64,000 nucleotides of DNA from Caproicibacterium argilliputei (lineage in GTDB: Bacteria > Bacillota > Clostridia > Oscillospirales > Acutalibacteraceae). The stretch is from assembly GCF_029211325.2 (NCBI RefSeq), contig NZ_CP135996.1, positions 1,426,001 through 1,490,000 of the forward strand. The letters run 5' to 3'. The position numbers and the translations under genes were made by a program. Positions 44,231 to 54,868 of the stretch are shown one piece after another (the stretch's first letter is position 1; each line of letters opens with the position of its first letter). Below the pieces are notes generated by a model that made no database searches, was not told the origin of the DNA, and worked only from the letters and a program-made list of their open reading frames with translations.

Positions 44231-45526
44231 TCAAATATCATTGTGAACCAAGTCCGCATAAGTTTCTCGCCTGACGGCAAGACGTGCCTTTCCATCCCGC
44301 ACGAACACCACAGCCGGACGCGGCACACGATTATAATTAGATGCCATGGAATAGTTGTATGCGCCAGTAGACAGCACTGCCAAAATGTCTCCCGGTGTGC
44401 ATTGCTGAATCCGCGCATCTTCCTGAATCAAATCGCCGGACTCACAGCACCTGCCTGCAATCGTCACTTCAAAATCAGCCGGCTGGTCTACCTTATTGGC
44501 CACCACCGCTTCATAGGCCGACTGATACAAAATATACCGTGGGTTGTCCGTCATGCCGCCGTCTACGGAAACGTAAGTCCGAATATCCGGTATCGTTTTG
44601 ACAGCGCCAACTTTATAAAGCGTAAGTCCCGCTTCGCCAACAATGGAGCGACCCGGCTCCATGTAGATTTTCGGCGGCGTCAGTTCATATTCCCTGCAGC
44701 AGGTATGTACAGCCTCGGACACCTGCTCCATATACTGGTCATACGGAACCGGCTGATCTGTTTCCACATATTTAATGCCAAAACCGCCGCCTAAGTTCAG
44801 TTCCTGCAGCTCAAGTCCCGTTTCTGCTTTCACATCGCGCATAAATCCAAGCATTACTTTTGCCGCCAGCACAAACGGCTGCACTTCAAAAATCTGCGAA
44901 CCAATGTGGCAGTGCACACCGGTCAAAAGCAGATTTTCCGCCTGTACTGCCGCTTTCACTGCTTCCATCGCCTCGCCGGTTTCCAGTGCAAAGCCGAATT
45001 TAGAGTCAATCTGACCGGTACGGATAAACTGATGCGTATGCGCATCAATGCCGGGCTTAATACGCAGCAGAATGTTGGCTTTCCGCTGCATCTTTCCCGC
45101 CGTTTGATTGAGGAGCCTCAGTTCCGTCAGATTGTCAACAACAAAGTGCCCCACGCCACAGGTAAGTGCATAGGAAATCTCTTCCTGCGTTTTATTATTG
45201 CCGTGAAACTGTATCAGCGCTGCCGGAAACTCCGCCTGCATGGCTGTATAAAGTTCCCCGCCGGAAACCACATCCAGTCCCATACCCTCTTCTTTCATAA
45301 TGCGGCAGATTTCTTTACAGCAGAAAGCTTTGCTGGCAAACAGCGGCAGGCCGTTGCCACCGTAGCATTTGTCAATCGAGCGCTTGTACATCTGACAAAC
45401 TTGACGAATTTTGGATTCGTCCATCACATACAAGGGCGTTCCGAATTCTTCCGCCAGTTCCACGGTATCGACCCCGCCGATGGTCAAATGGCCGGTCTTA
45501 TTTACCTGCAGGTTATCATTCAGCAT
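44231..45526 (-). CDS. lysA: Diaminopimelate decarboxylase
   Basis: LysA makes L-lysine from meso-diaminopimelate. The 431-residue PLP enzyme has LYVMDE, the Schiff-base lysine in FASKAFCCKEI, GVHCHIGSQI, LNLGGGFGI, MEPGRSIVGEAG, and the CESGDLI motif. The ATG at 45526 has the best SD spacing of several clustered starts (45547 TTG, 45532 ATG). It lies apart from the riboswitch-controlled asd-dapA-dapB and no L-box is seen here. It follows ysxC. Confidence 0.96.
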   Translation of the reverse strand: MLNDNLQVNKTGHLTIGGVDTVELAEEFGTPLYVMDESKIRQVCQMYKRSIDKCYGGNGLPLFASKAFCCKEICRIMKEEGMGLDVVSGGELYTAMQAEFPAALIQFHGNNKTQEEISYALTCGVGHFVVDNLTELRLLNQTAGKMQRKANILLRIKPGIDAHTHQFIRTGQIDSKFGFALETGEAMEAVKAAVQAENLLLTGVHCHIGSQIFEVQPFVLAAKVMLGFMRDVKAETGLELQELNLGGGFGIKYVETDQPVPYDQYMEQVSEAVHTCCREYELTPPKIYMEPGRSIVGEAGLTLYKVGAVKTIPDIRTYVSVDGGMTDNPRYILYQSAYEAVVANKVDQPADFEVTIAGRCCESGDLIQEDARIQQCTPGDILAVLSTGAYNYSMASNYNRVPRPAVVFVRDGKARLAVRRETYADLVHNDI

Positions 45527-45547
45527 ATTCATATTCCTTTCCCCCAA

Positions 45548-46138
45548 TCATTCTGCCGTATCCCGACAGGCCGCATCAATCCGGGCACGAAGCACCTCCA
45601 CATTTTCGCCTTTCAGTGCGGAAAAGGGAACCACTTCAATATTAGTTCCTGTAAAAAGCTGTTGTAGCGCAGCCAAGCGTTCCTTACGCTGCGTCACATT
45701 CAATTTATCACTTTTGGTGGCAGCAATCAAAAATGGAAATCCGCTTTCCAGCAGAAAATGAATCATTTGCCGGTCATCTTCTGTTGGATCATGACGCATA
45801 TCCAGAATTTGTATCAAGAGAGCAACCGGACGCCCGGCATGAAAATATCCGTCCACCAGTTCCGCCCAGCGCAGTTTCTCCGCATGGGAAACCTTCGCAT
45901 AGCCGTATCCAGGCAAATCCACCAAACGACAGATATCCATTCGGTAAAAATTGATGGTTGCTGTTTTGCCCGGTTGAGAGCTGACACGAGCCAAGGACTT
46001 TCGATTCAGCAGTTTGTTAATCAAAGAAGACTTTCCTACATTGGACTTCCCGGAAAAAACGATTTCGGGCACATCCGCTTTCGGCAACTGCTGACTGGTT
46101 CCGGCGGACATTTCAAATGCTGCAGACTCTATCTTCAT
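45548..46138 (-). CDS. ysxC: Ribosome biogenesis GTPase YsxC/EngB
   Basis: The 196-residue GTPase is required for late 50S assembly. G1 is GKSNVGKSS (residues 30-38), G3 is DLPGYGYAKV and G4 is TKSDK. It lies 9 bp after lon, as in Bacillus. Confidence 0.96.
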   Translation of the reverse strand: MKIESAAFEMSAGTSQQLPKADVPEIVFSGKSNVGKSSLINKLLNRKSLARVSSQPGKTATINFYRMDICRLVDLPGYGYAKVSHAEKLRWAELVDGYFHAGRPVALLIQILDMRHDPTEDDRQMIHFLLESGFPFLIAATKSDKLNVTQRKERLAALQQLFTGTNIEVVPFSALKGENVEVLRARIDAACRDTAE

Positions 46139-46147
46139 GTTGCCCCC

Positions 46148-48523
46148 TTATGACTGTATCCCCTGGCTCGGTTTTCTGGTCAGCGCGGCATCCAGAACCT
46201 GATCAATCTGTTCCATCGGCAAGAACTCGACGGCATCTTTTACGACGCTGTCCACCTCTGCTAAGTCACTGACATTTTCAGATGGAATCAGAACCGTTTT
46301 GATGCCAGCACGATAAGCAGCCATTGTTTTTTCCCGCAGGCCGCCAATCGGCAGGATTCGCCCCAAAAGCGTAATTTCTCCCGTCATAGCAACATCGTGT
46401 CGAATTGGAATCTTTGTCAGTGCGCTGGTGATCGCAGTGGCCATCGCCGCACCGGCACTGGGCCCATCCTTTGGCACTGCGCCTTCCGGCGCGTGAATAT
46501 GAATATCGTATTTGCTGTAGAAGTCTTTGGAAATACCCAATTTATCCGCACGTGTTCGGATACAGCTGATTGCCGTGCGTGCCGATTCCTTCATGACATC
46601 GCCCAGCGAACCGGTCAACTCAATTTTCCCGGTACCATCCATAACGGCGACCTCAATGGGTAGCAGTTCACCGCCAACACTGGTCCAGGCCAAGCCATTA
46701 ACAAGCCCAACCGTATCTTTCCGATTGTGTGCTTCGTTGCGAAACTTGCGTGGACCCAAGTACGTTTCCAGATTTTTCGGGGTCACCCGCACCACGGTTT
46801 CCGGTGTTTCCACAATCTGCACAGCGCACTTTCTGCAAATCATTGAAATCTGTCTTTCCAAGCCGCGAACACCCGCTTCACGCGTATAGCCATCAATGAT
46901 TTCCCGCACAGCAGCCGGCGAAATGCGCAGGCTTTTAGCGAAGATGCCGCTGTTCTTTAACTGCTTAGGCACCAAATACTTCGTCGCGATCTGGAACTTT
47001 TCTTCATGCGTATAACTGCCGAGTGTAATGACATCCATGCGGTCATACAGTGGTTCCGGAATTCCATTGACATCATTTGCCGTCGTAATAAAGAAAACTT
47101 GACTCAAATCAAACGGCATATCGATATAGTGATCCACAAACGTGTTATTCTGCGCGCTGTCGAGCACCTCTAAAAGTGCGGAAGAAGGGTCTCCCCGATA
47201 GTCGTTCCCCAATTTATCAATTTCATCGAGCAGCAAAACCGGATTTCTCGTTCCTGCCTGCTTGATCGCGTTGATAATCCTGCCGGGCATCGCTCCAATA
47301 TAGGTTCTGCGGTGTCCGCGAATATCAGATTCATCCCGTACACCGCCCAAGCTGACACGAACGTATTTACGGCCAAGTGCTTCCGCGACCGAATGTGCAA
47401 TGCTGGTTTTGCCGACACCGGGCGGTCCAACCAAACAAAGGATTTGCCCTTTCATATCTGGATTCAGCTTTTTAACCGCGAGCGACTCCACAATGCGGTC
47501 TTTCACCTTTGTCAAACCATAATGATCCCGGTCAAGAATCCGCCGTGCTTTTTGCAAGTCAATGCGGTCTTTGGAAGCTTTTGCCCAAGGGAGGAACAAG
47601 CAAGTTTCGACATAGGTAGTAATAACGCTGGATTCGTGCGAGCCTTCCGGCATTTTTGCAAGCCGGTCACATTCTTTGAGTAACTTGTCCTGCTGCTCCT
47701 GTGGCATACCCGACTTTTGAATCCGCTCTCGCAGCTGATCGGCCTCTTCCAAGGGATTATCGTCTTCGCCCAATTCATCCGCAATGGCTTTCATCTGCTC
47801 CCGCAAATAATAGTCCCGCTGATTTTCATCAATCTGATCCTTCGCCTTTTCGGAAATTCTAGACTCAATGGACAAAATCTCAAGTTCCGCCTTCAACATA
47901 ACGCTTAAACGCTGCAGGCGGCGGTATGGATGCAATTCCTCCAGTATTTCCTGCTTCTTATCGTAATCCAGAGAAATATTCATGGCGATATAATCGGCCA
48001 ATTCTCCGCAGTCCTTCTTTTGAACCACTCCCAAAACAATATCCGGCGGAACATGGGTGTAATTCTGGATATAAGTCTCAAAGAGAGACTGCGTATAACG
48101 AATTAGAGCCTCCGCGTGTGGTGTCGGGCGCCGCTTTTTTGACTCAATTTCTTCAACTTCGGTTAGAAGGAAAGGATTGACTTTCTTTACCGACCGGATT
48201 TTGGCCCGATATAATCCTTCGGCAAACAGCCGGATACCGTCATCCGTACGGCGCACAACCTGGCGAATCCGCGCTACGACTCCAATGGTATACAAATCCT
48301 CCTCGCCAGGATCCTCTACAGAAAGATCCTTCTGGGCAACCAAAAAAATCAGCTGATCTTCTTCCATGGACTTGCCAAGCGCCAAAACAGACTTTTTGCG
48401 TCCCACATCAAACTGCAGCATCATCCCCGGAAAAATCACCAATCCGCGAAGAATCAACGTTGGCAAAGTTTTCAGTTGCTCACTCTCCGGCTGCGTCGGA
48501 TCGACTTTTTCTACTACCATCAT
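46148..48523 (-). CDS. lon: ATP-dependent protease La
   Basis: The 791-residue protease has the N-terminal LON domain (LPTLILRGLVIFPGMMLQFDVGRKKSV), AAA+ Walker A GPPGVGKTS and Walker B LLLDEIDKLG, and the C-terminal Ser-Lys protease with PKDGPSAGAAMATA and the lysine in GGLREKTMAAYRAGIKTVLIP. It degrades misfolded and regulatory proteins. It follows clpX after a hairpin. Confidence 0.97.
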   Translation of the reverse strand: MMVVEKVDPTQPESEQLKTLPTLILRGLVIFPGMMLQFDVGRKKSVLALGKSMEEDQLIFLVAQKDLSVEDPGEEDLYTIGVVARIRQVVRRTDDGIRLFAEGLYRAKIRSVKKVNPFLLTEVEEIESKKRRPTPHAEALIRYTQSLFETYIQNYTHVPPDIVLGVVQKKDCGELADYIAMNISLDYDKKQEILEELHPYRRLQRLSVMLKAELEILSIESRISEKAKDQIDENQRDYYLREQMKAIADELGEDDNPLEEADQLRERIQKSGMPQEQQDKLLKECDRLAKMPEGSHESSVITTYVETCLFLPWAKASKDRIDLQKARRILDRDHYGLTKVKDRIVESLAVKKLNPDMKGQILCLVGPPGVGKTSIAHSVAEALGRKYVRVSLGGVRDESDIRGHRRTYIGAMPGRIINAIKQAGTRNPVLLLDEIDKLGNDYRGDPSSALLEVLDSAQNNTFVDHYIDMPFDLSQVFFITTANDVNGIPEPLYDRMDVITLGSYTHEEKFQIATKYLVPKQLKNSGIFAKSLRISPAAVREIIDGYTREAGVRGLERQISMICRKCAVQIVETPETVVRVTPKNLETYLGPRKFRNEAHNRKDTVGLVNGLAWTSVGGELLPIEVAVMDGTGKIELTGSLGDVMKESARTAISCIRTRADKLGISKDFYSKYDIHIHAPEGAVPKDGPSAGAAMATAITSALTKIPIRHDVAMTGEITLLGRILPIGGLREKTMAAYRAGIKTVLIPSENVSDLAEVDSVVKDAVEFLPMEQIDQVLDAALTRKPSQGIQS

Positions 48524-48536
48524 TTGTCTCCTTATT

Positions 48537-48590
48537 GAAAAAGGCTGCTGCCGGCAACTTATCCGTACGTTACCATTTGCAACAGCCTTA
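48537..48590 (-). terminator. Hairpin between clpX and lon
   Basis: Minus strand: AAGGCTGTTGCAA pairs with TTGCCGGCAGCAGCCTT with a bulge, then TTTTTC. It may end part of the clpX transcripts. Confidence 0.55.
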
Positions 48591-48604
48591 GCATTATGAA
48601 ACCA

Positions 48605-49927
48605 TTACGCGGTGTCCCGACGTCCTTTGCGTTTCGGCGTATCCGGGAGTGCCATTTTGATTTTAACAGGCTGACGATCCGGATTATAAACAAGCTCCGG
48701 TGAAGCTCCGTTTACAACGGTGTCGGCTGTAATTGTCACTTTCTCCACTGTATAATCAGAGGGAACATCATACATCAGCTTCGAAAGCAAACTCTCCATA
48801 ACCGACCGCAAACCGCGCGCACCAGTGTGACGTTCAATTGTCCTTTTCGCAATTGCCCGCAAAGCATCCTCGGCAAACTCCAAGTCCACTTTGTCCAGTT
48901 GGAACAGGCGCTTATACTGACTGACCAAACTGTTCTTTGGCTCCGTCAAGATGCGCACCAATGCATTTTCATCCAGGCCGTTAAGCGATGTAATGACCGG
49001 CAGACGGCCAACGAGTTCTGGAATCATTCCGAATTTCACCAGATCATGGGGATCAACCTGCGCCATCCAGTTCATCGTATCCAGTTCCGCCTTGCTGTGC
49101 ACCTCGCCGCCAAAACCCAGCGTGGAAGACAAATTGCGCTCCTGCACTACTTTCTCCAACCCATCAAAAGCGCCGCCGCAGATAAACAGAATATTTTTCG
49201 TGTCAATCTGCAGAAACTCCTGCTGCGGGTGTTTACGACCGCCCTGCGGCGGTACATTGGAAACCGTACCTTCCAGAATTTTCAGCAGTGCCTGCTGAAC
49301 GCCTTCACCGCTTACATCGCGCGTGATGGAGGGATTTTCGGACTTCCGAGCAATCTTATCGATTTCATCAATATAGATAATGCCATGCTGTGCCCGTTCG
49401 ATATCATAATCTGCTGCTTGAATCAGGCGCAGCAGGATATTCTCCACATCCTCACCGACATAACCGGCCTCAGTCAGCGTGGTCGCATCCGCAATTGCAA
49501 AAGGTACGTCCAGAATGCGTGCCAAAGTCTGCGCCAAGAGGGTTTTGCCAACGCCCGTTGGCCCCAACAGCAACACATTGCTCTTGGAAACAGTTACATG
49601 GTCATCTTCGCCGTAAAAAATCCGTTTGTAGTGATTGTACACTGCCACAGAAAGGGCAACCTTTGCCTCATCCTGCCCAATGACATACTCATCCAAGCGC
49701 TTCTTAATCTCATGCGGTTTCGGTAGGTCGGTTGTTGCCTCCTGAGAATACTCTGCATGGTGGTTGGAAAGATTCATTTCATCATTCAGAATCGACATAC
49801 AAAGTTCCACACAGGAATCACAGATGTAAACGCCGGGACCTGCAATCAGCCTGCGAACCTCGCTTTGTGGTTTGCCGCAAAAGGAGCAGCAAATTTCCCG
49901 CTCCGTAATGTCACCATTGTTGGACAT
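48605..49927 (-). CDS. clpX: Clp protease ATP-binding subunit ClpX
   Basis: The 440-residue unfoldase has the N-terminal C4 zinc finger (CSFCGK, then CDSCVELC), Walker [23 protein letters not shown] and the [11 protein letters not shown] end motif. It feeds ClpP, whose gene lies 12 bp upstream. Confidence 0.97.
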   Translation of the reverse strand: MSNNGDITEREICCSFCGKPQSEVRRLIAGPGVYICDSCVELCMSILNDEMNLSNHHAEYSQEATTDLPKPHEIKKRLDEYVIGQDEAKVALSVAVYNHYKRIFYGEDDHVTVSKSNVLLLGPTGVGKTLLAQTLARILDVPFAIADATTLTEAGYVGEDVENILLRLIQAADYDIERAQHGIIYIDEIDKIARKSENPSITRDVSGEGVQQALLKILEGTVSNVPPQGGRKHPQQEFLQIDTKNILFICGGAFDGLEKVVQERNLSSTLGFGGEVHSKAELDTMNWMAQVDPHDLVKFGMIPELVGRLPVITSLNGLDENALVRILTEPKNSLVSQYKRLFQLDKVDLEFAEDALRAIAKRTIERHTGARGLRSVMESLLSKLMYDVPSDYTVEKVTITADTVVNGASPELVYNPDRQPVKIKMALPDTPKRKGRRDTA

Positions 49928-49939
49928 GCAATCACCTGC

Positions 49940-50527
49940 TTATCTTTGAGTAATAACTTTGTCGATCAGGCCGTAAGCGCACGCTTCCTCCGGCGACATA
50001 AAGTTGTCGCGGTCGGTATCCCGCTCAATCACCTCAATCGGCTGTCCGGTGCTTTTTGCCAGAAGCTGATTCAGCAGCTTTTTCTTTTCCGCCAGGTAAT
50101 TCGCGTGAATCATCACGTCAGAAACCTGCGACTGCTGTACACCGCCGCTGGGCTGATGAATCAGAATATCGGTATGCGGCAGAGAATAACGTTTGCCCTT
50201 CGTGCCTGCAGCCAGCAAAAACGAGCCCATGCTCGCAGCAAGCCCCATGCAGATCGTGGACACATCGCATTTGATATACTGCATAGTATCATAAATGGCC
50301 ATGCCGGCTGTCACCGAACCGCCGGGACTGTTGATATATAAATTGATATCCTTCGCCGGATCCTGCCCTTCCAAAAACAGAAGCTGTGCCACGACCAAAC
50401 TGGCAGTCGTATCATTGACTTCATCATTCAGCATGATAATGCGGTCATTCAGCAAACGGGAAAAGATATCATACTGCCGCTCTCCCCGGTTAGTCTGTTC
50501 AATAACATATGGTACCAAATTGCTCAT
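49940..50527 (-). CDS. clpP: Clp protease proteolytic subunit
   Basis: The 195-residue protease starts [26 protein letters not shown]. The catalytic Ser lies in [14 protein letters not shown], the His in [10 protein letters not shown] and the Asp in [10 protein letters not shown]. The ATG at 50527 follows GGAGGT; the open frame starts earlier at 50572. It is in line with tig, clpX and lon. Confidence 0.97.
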   Translation of the reverse strand: MSNLVPYVIEQTNRGERQYDIFSRLLNDRIIMLNDEVNDTTASLVVAQLLFLEGQDPAKDINLYINSPGGSVTAGMAIYDTMQYIKCDVSTICMGLAASMGSFLLAAGTKGKRYSLPHTDILIHQPSGGVQQSQVSDVMIHANYLAEKKKLLNQLLAKSTGQPIEVIERDTDRDNFMSPEEACAYGLIDKVITQR

Positions 50528-50583
50528 TATGAACCTCCAGTTCAACTGCATGCAAAAGGCATTATCGGTCAAGAAAAGAAGAA

Positions 50584-52023
50584 TTATTCAGCGGAATCCT
50601 CATCTGCAGTTTTGTCCTCTGCCTTTTTCGCAGTGGCTTTTTTAGCTGTTGCTTTTTTCGCAGCGGTCTTTTTTGCCGCCGGCTTCTTTGCTACTACTTT
50701 TTTGGTTTCTTTCTTTTCGCCGTCTGCTGCCTCCGGCGCCTCTTCGGTTACAACCGCATTGTCGCGCACAAGCTCAATGGCCTTTTCGACAGCAATGTCC
50801 TTTGCTAAATCTTCCTGATTTACGACAGCCTTGATTTTATCAATTTCCATCTGATAATTTTCGGCCATCTTCTTATATTCGTTCGCAATGTCCTCTTCGG
50901 ACGCCGCCAGTTTCTCTATCTCTGCAATTTTCTCCAGTGCAAGGCGTATCTTTACCTGGCGTTCTGCCTGTGGCAGGAACGCATCACGCATTTTAGCAGC
51001 ATCCATGCCAGTGTACTTCATGTAAGACTGAATGTCCAGCCCCTGGTTCTGCAGGCGGTAGCTGAAATCGCGGATATCCTCATTGGCTTTGTTATTATAC
51101 ATGGCCTGCGGAATTTCGCCCTGCAGGGATTCAACCAATGTATCAATCAGCTGATTGTCCACATCATCCTGTACTTCTTCTGTTTTGTGCTCCTGCAGAT
51201 GCTTTTTCAGGTCTGCTTTGTATTCATCAATCGTGTCGAAGTCGCTGACATCCTTTGCGAAATCGTCGTCCAGTTCCGGCAGTTCCTTCATTTTAATCTC
51301 ATGCAGTTTTACTTTGAAGACAGCTGACTTACCTTTCAAATCTTCTGCCTGATAATCTTCGGGGAAAGTCACATGAACATCAAATTCATCGCCGGTCTTT
51401 TTACCGACGATTTGCTCTTCAAAGCCCGGAATAAACTGACCTGCACCCAGCGTCAGGGTGTAATTTTCCGCTTTGCCGCCATCAAACGCCTTGTCATCAA
51501 TAAAGCCCTCGAAATCAATATCAACAATATCGTCATTTGCCGCAGGACGATCCTCAACCGTTACCACGCGGGCATTGCGGTCCTGAATTTTCTTCAGTTC
51601 CGAATCCAACTCTTCCTCTGTGACTTCCGCGGACTTTTTTGTTGCCTTGATTCCCTTATAATTCTCGATAGAAACTTCCGGCTTCACTGTAATGGTTGCC
51701 TTAAAGACAAGACCATCCGCATTTGCGGAAACCAGATCAAAGTCAACTTTATCCTGAATCATATCCAGCTTTGCTTCTTTTACAGCGCCTTCCAATGCAT
51801 CGGGATAGACTTCATTGATGGCGTCGTCATAAAAGACTTCGGAGCCATAGAACTTTTCGATAAAAGCGCGGGGAGCTTTGCCCTTGCGGAAGCCCGGAAT
51901 ATTGATACGGTTCTTCTGCTTTTTATAGGCGTGGTCCACTGCGTTATTAAAAGTCGCAGCATCAACCGCAACTTCCAACTGCCAGCGGTTGGTGTCGACC
52001 TTATTGGATGATTTTAAATTCAT
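50584..52023 (-). CDS. tig: Trigger factor with Lys/Ala-rich C-terminal extension
   Basis: Trigger factor binds the ribosome exit and folds nascent chains. The 479-residue product has the ribosome-binding signature GFRKGKAPR (residues about 44-52), a PPIase domain (around 150-245) and the C-terminal chaperone region. The last 50 or so residues add an unusual extension of KKxA-type repeats ([19 protein letters not shown]) followed by [11 protein letters not shown]. Usual family length is about 430. The ATG at 52023 follows AGGAGG. Confidence 0.95.
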   Translation of the reverse strand: MNLKSSNKVDTNRWQLEVAVDAATFNNAVDHAYKKQKNRINIPGFRKGKAPRAFIEKFYGSEVFYDDAINEVYPDALEGAVKEAKLDMIQDKVDFDLVSANADGLVFKATITVKPEVSIENYKGIKATKKSAEVTEEELDSELKKIQDRNARVVTVEDRPAANDDIVDIDFEGFIDDKAFDGGKAENYTLTLGAGQFIPGFEEQIVGKKTGDEFDVHVTFPEDYQAEDLKGKSAVFKVKLHEIKMKELPELDDDFAKDVSDFDTIDEYKADLKKHLQEHKTEEVQDDVDNQLIDTLVESLQGEIPQAMYNNKANEDIRDFSYRLQNQGLDIQSYMKYTGMDAAKMRDAFLPQAERQVKIRLALEKIAEIEKLAASEEDIANEYKKMAENYQMEIDKIKAVVNQEDLAKDIAVEKAIELVRDNAVVTEEAPEAADGEKKETKKVVAKKPAAKKTAAKKATAKKATAKKAEDKTADEDSAE

Positions 52024-52060
52024 TTTTGATTTCCTCCTGCAAAATAGCAAATTATCGTTA

Positions 52061-52092
52061 ATCAGTATAACATACTGATGGTTGATTTTCCA
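52061..52092 (-). promoter_or_regulatory. tig promoter with palindrome over its -10
   Basis: Minus strand: TGGAAA (52087-52092), 17-base spacer, TATACT (52064-52069). A perfect inverted repeat ATCAGTAT-AAC-ATACTGAT covers 52061-52079 and so overlaps the -10. It might be an operator; its binding protein is unknown. Confidence 0.55.
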
Positions 52093-52132
52093 TAAGAACT
52101 TCTAAGAATTTAAAAATGCGTAACATTATTTT

Positions 52133-52825
52133 TTAATTGCGAACTAGCAGCGGACAAAAAGAAAGGTAATCACAAGCGACCAAATGCATCCGAATCCCGT
52201 GATAAACTCCCAGTACGGCACGCCTGGCTGCCTGATTGCCATGAATATGACCAAAATAGCAGTCTGTAATCTGGTGGTGCTCCAAAACTTGCAGAATTTC
52301 TTCGCAACAATCCATATCGTAAACCGGCGGATAATGCAGGAACACGATTGGGCGTCCACCCAACTTTTCTCCTTCCCGCAGGGACGTTTCCAATCTACCA
52401 ACTTCGCGGTTTACAATTTTTTGATCCGCTGCGGTCTGCGCGTTATACAGCCACCCCCGGCTGCCGCAAACGGTTTGGTCTCCCACACGAACCGCGGAAT
52501 TATGCACAATCGAAATGCTAGAAAAGCCCTTGTCCGACAAAAAAGTTTCCAATTTTTTACGGGTTGACCACCACAAATCATGATTACCCTTTAAAATCAG
52601 CTTTCGCCCCGGCAGCTGCTCCAGAAAGCGAAAGTCCGCTTCCGCCTCCTGCAGCTTCATCGCCCAGCTGATGTCTCCAGCGATTACAACCGTATCTTCC
52701 GGTTGTACCAACGCTCTCCAGTTATCTTCCAGCCTTTTCGTGTAGTTTTCCCAGCCTGCAAAAACATCCATGGGCTTCTCCACACCGAAAGACAAATGCA
52801 AATCCGCAATTGCGTACAGTGCCAT
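52133..52825 (-). CDS. Calcineurin-like metallophosphoesterase
   Basis: The 230-residue enzyme has the metal-binding motifs AIADLHLSFG (usual DxH), VVIAGDISWA (GDxx), LILKGNHDLWW (GNHD), LHYPP and FGHIHGNQA (GHxH). The substrate cannot be read from the sequence. The ATG at 52825 follows GAAAGGAA. Neighbours are thrC and tig without functional link. Confidence 0.9.
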   Translation of the reverse strand: MALYAIADLHLSFGVEKPMDVFAGWENYTKRLEDNWRALVQPEDTVVIAGDISWAMKLQEAEADFRFLEQLPGRKLILKGNHDLWWSTRKKLETFLSDKGFSSISIVHNSAVRVGDQTVCGSRGWLYNAQTAADQKIVNREVGRLETSLREGEKLGGRPIVFLHYPPVYDMDCCEEILQVLEHHQITDCYFGHIHGNQAARRAVLGVYHGIRMHLVACDYLSFCPLLVRN

Positions 52826-52870
52826 TTTGACTTTCCTTTCATTCATCCACTCTTTCCACACCGGCTTTTG

Positions 52871-54379
52871 TTAAGCATCCGCGCCGGTTAATTCCAAAGT
52901 TTTTTGTGCCATTTCCGCTGGACGGCAGCTGTCAGAGAAACGAACAGTCTTCTTTTCCAGAGCCGCAATTGGTGCTGGAATCTGCGTGCCGGTTATCGCC
53001 GAAAGTTCTGCGATTTTGGCAAAGTCATCTTTTTCGCCAATGCTGCCGGTTATCGCCTGCAAAACGCTGTCCGCAAATTTATAAGGGCTGGCAGTGGAAG
53101 CCAGAATGGCGGGCGTTTCAGAATCTCCTGTTTCGCTAACGTACTGTTTGTAAACATGAACCGCAACCGCCGTGTGCGGGTCGCATAAATAATTTTCGGT
53201 CTGGTAAAGCTCCCGAATTTCCTCTTTTGTCTGCACATCGCTGCTGCAGCCGCCCCAAAACAGTGCCTGCAGTTTTTTCAACGTGTCCGCATCCACTTGA
53301 TACCGACCCTGTTTGGACAGCTGGCGCATCCATTCCCGTACCTGCACATCAGAACTGGTCAGGTTACTGAGCAGGCGCTCCAGATTGCTGGAAATTAGGA
53401 TGTCCATAGACGGCGAAATGGTCGTATAAAACGCGCGGTTGCGGTCATAAACTCCCGTGTGCAGAAAATCCGTCAGCACATTGTTGGCGTTGCTGGCACA
53501 AATCAGTTTCTTAACCGGCAGTCCCATCTGCTTGGCATAATAAGCAGCCAAAATGTTGCCGAAATTCCCTGTCGGCACCACAATGTTCACCTGCTCACCT
53601 TCCCGGTCAATTTCTCCGGTTTCCATCAGATCGCAGTAAGCAGAAACATAGTAAACAATCTGCGGCAGCAGCCGACCAAGGTTAATGGAATTTGCACTGG
53701 AAAAAAGCATACCATGTGCCTGTAGCGTGCTGCAAATGCTAGTATCAGTAAAAATTTTTTTAACACCGGTCTGCGCATCGTCAAAGTTGCCTTCGATTGC
53801 ACAGACTGCCACATTACCGCCCTCTTGGGTCAACATCTGGCGCTTCTGCATCGGACTAACCCCATCTTGCGGATAGAAAACCAAAATTTTGGTACCCAGC
53901 ACATCCTTGAAGCCCTCCAATGCCGCTTTGCCGGTGTCGCCCGAAGTTGCAACCAAGATAACCGCCGTTTGATCCGAATGAATCTTCTGCAGGCTTTTTG
54001 TCAGCAGATGCGGCAGCAGCTGCAGAGCCATATCTTTGAAAGCACAGGTTGGACCGTGCCAAAGCTCTAAAAGGTACATCGTACAGGCGCCTTCCTGCAG
54101 CATAGAAAGCTGTGTCGGACCGCCGGGGAATTTTTCTTCCGCGTATGCCGCCTGCACTGCGCTCCGAATTTCCTCCGCAGAAAAATCCGTCAGGAACATG
54201 GAAAGAATCTTTTCTGCTCGCTCCATATAGGTGCATTTCCGCATCTTCTCAAGATCTTGCCAGCCCAGTTTGGGAATGGACTGTGGCACAAACAAACCGC
54301 CATCCTCACAAATGCCCTGTGCAATGGCCTGCGCGGCGGAAACGGATTTACCGAAATCCCGAGTGGATTGATACTGCAT
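52871..54379 (-). CDS. thrC: Threonine synthase
   Basis: ThrC makes threonine from O-phosphohomoserine. The 502-residue PLP enzyme has QYQSTRDFGKSVSAAQAI at the start, GPTCAFKDMALQLLP with the Schiff-base lysine, ATSGDTGKAALEG, SANSINLGRLLPQIVYY and VVPTGNFGNILAAYYAKQMGLP. The length fits the fungal/bacterial-type long form. No T-box or threonine leader was seen, only a short hairpin. Confidence 0.96.
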   Translation of the reverse strand: MQYQSTRDFGKSVSAAQAIAQGICEDGGLFVPQSIPKLGWQDLEKMRKCTYMERAEKILSMFLTDFSAEEIRSAVQAAYAEEKFPGGPTQLSMLQEGACTMYLLELWHGPTCAFKDMALQLLPHLLTKSLQKIHSDQTAVILVATSGDTGKAALEGFKDVLGTKILVFYPQDGVSPMQKRQMLTQEGGNVAVCAIEGNFDDAQTGVKKIFTDTSICSTLQAHGMLFSSANSINLGRLLPQIVYYVSAYCDLMETGEIDREGEQVNIVVPTGNFGNILAAYYAKQMGLPVKKLICASNANNVLTDFLHTGVYDRNRAFYTTISPSMDILISSNLERLLSNLTSSDVQVREWMRQLSKQGRYQVDADTLKKLQALFWGGCSSDVQTKEEIRELYQTENYLCDPHTAVAVHVYKQYVSETGDSETPAILASTASPYKFADSVLQAITGSIGEKDDFAKIAELSAITGTQIPAPIAALEKKTVRFSDSCRPAEMAQKTLELTGADA

Positions 54380-54444
54380 AAAAGGAAGCCCCCTCTTTCA
54401 TCTTACAACGAACCGCAATGCAAGCAGCGGTTTATTGCGTTACC

Positions 54445-54473
54445 ATTTTAGTATACTTTCGCGCGCTTGTCAA
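54445..54473 (-). promoter_or_regulatory. Promoter of thrC
   Basis: Minus strand: perfect TTGACA (54468-54473), 17-base spacer, TAAAAT (54445-54450). The leader has a hairpin AACCGC / GCGGTT before the SD. Confidence 0.65.
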
Positions 54474-54499
54474 AAGTTCTTTTTCACAGCTTTCATATT

Positions 54500-54868
54500 T
54501 TACCGGCCATCTGCTGTAAAGGCGTTTTTGATGTATGTAAAGTGCCGCACAGAGTGCCCATCCGGTTCGGTCAAAATTCCCATCACATCAAAGCGTGGCT
54601 GCAGCTGCGTTGGAAACTGCAGCAGATAGCACTGCGCTGTTTTCAGGATTCTGCGCTGCTTTGCCGCCGTGACGGCCTCCAGCGGACGAACCATGGCACC
54701 GGGTGCTCTGGTTTTGACCTCCAGAAAAATTAAATGTGCTTCATTGGAGGCAATCACATCAATTTCACCGTAGCGAGAATGATAATTGCGCTTCTCAATT
54801 TTACAGTGATGTTGCTGCAGGTAAGCCGCCGCAAACGCTTCCCCGAAAGCACCAGATTCATTTTTCAT
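54500..54868 (-). CDS. YraN/UPF0102 family nuclease-like protein
   Basis: The 122-residue protein has GEAFAAAYLQQHHCKIEKRNYHSRYGEIDVIASNEAHLIFLEVKTR, the endonuclease-like core with GEID and EVKTR. Function is not established. It overlaps rnhB by 11 bp and belongs to the rplS-lepB-rbgA-rnhB group. Confidence 0.92.
   Translation of the reverse strand: MKNESGAFGEAFAAAYLQQHHCKIEKRNYHSRYGEIDVIASNEAHLIFLEVKTRAPGAMVRPLEAVTAAKQRRILKTAQCYLLQFPTQLQPRFDVMGILTEPDGHSVRHFTYIKNAFTADGR

Noticed and set aside
45411..45761. Long plus-strand frames opposite lysA, ysxC, lon and clpX
   Set aside because: They are shadows of the minus-strand genes, with no SD and no recognisable motif.
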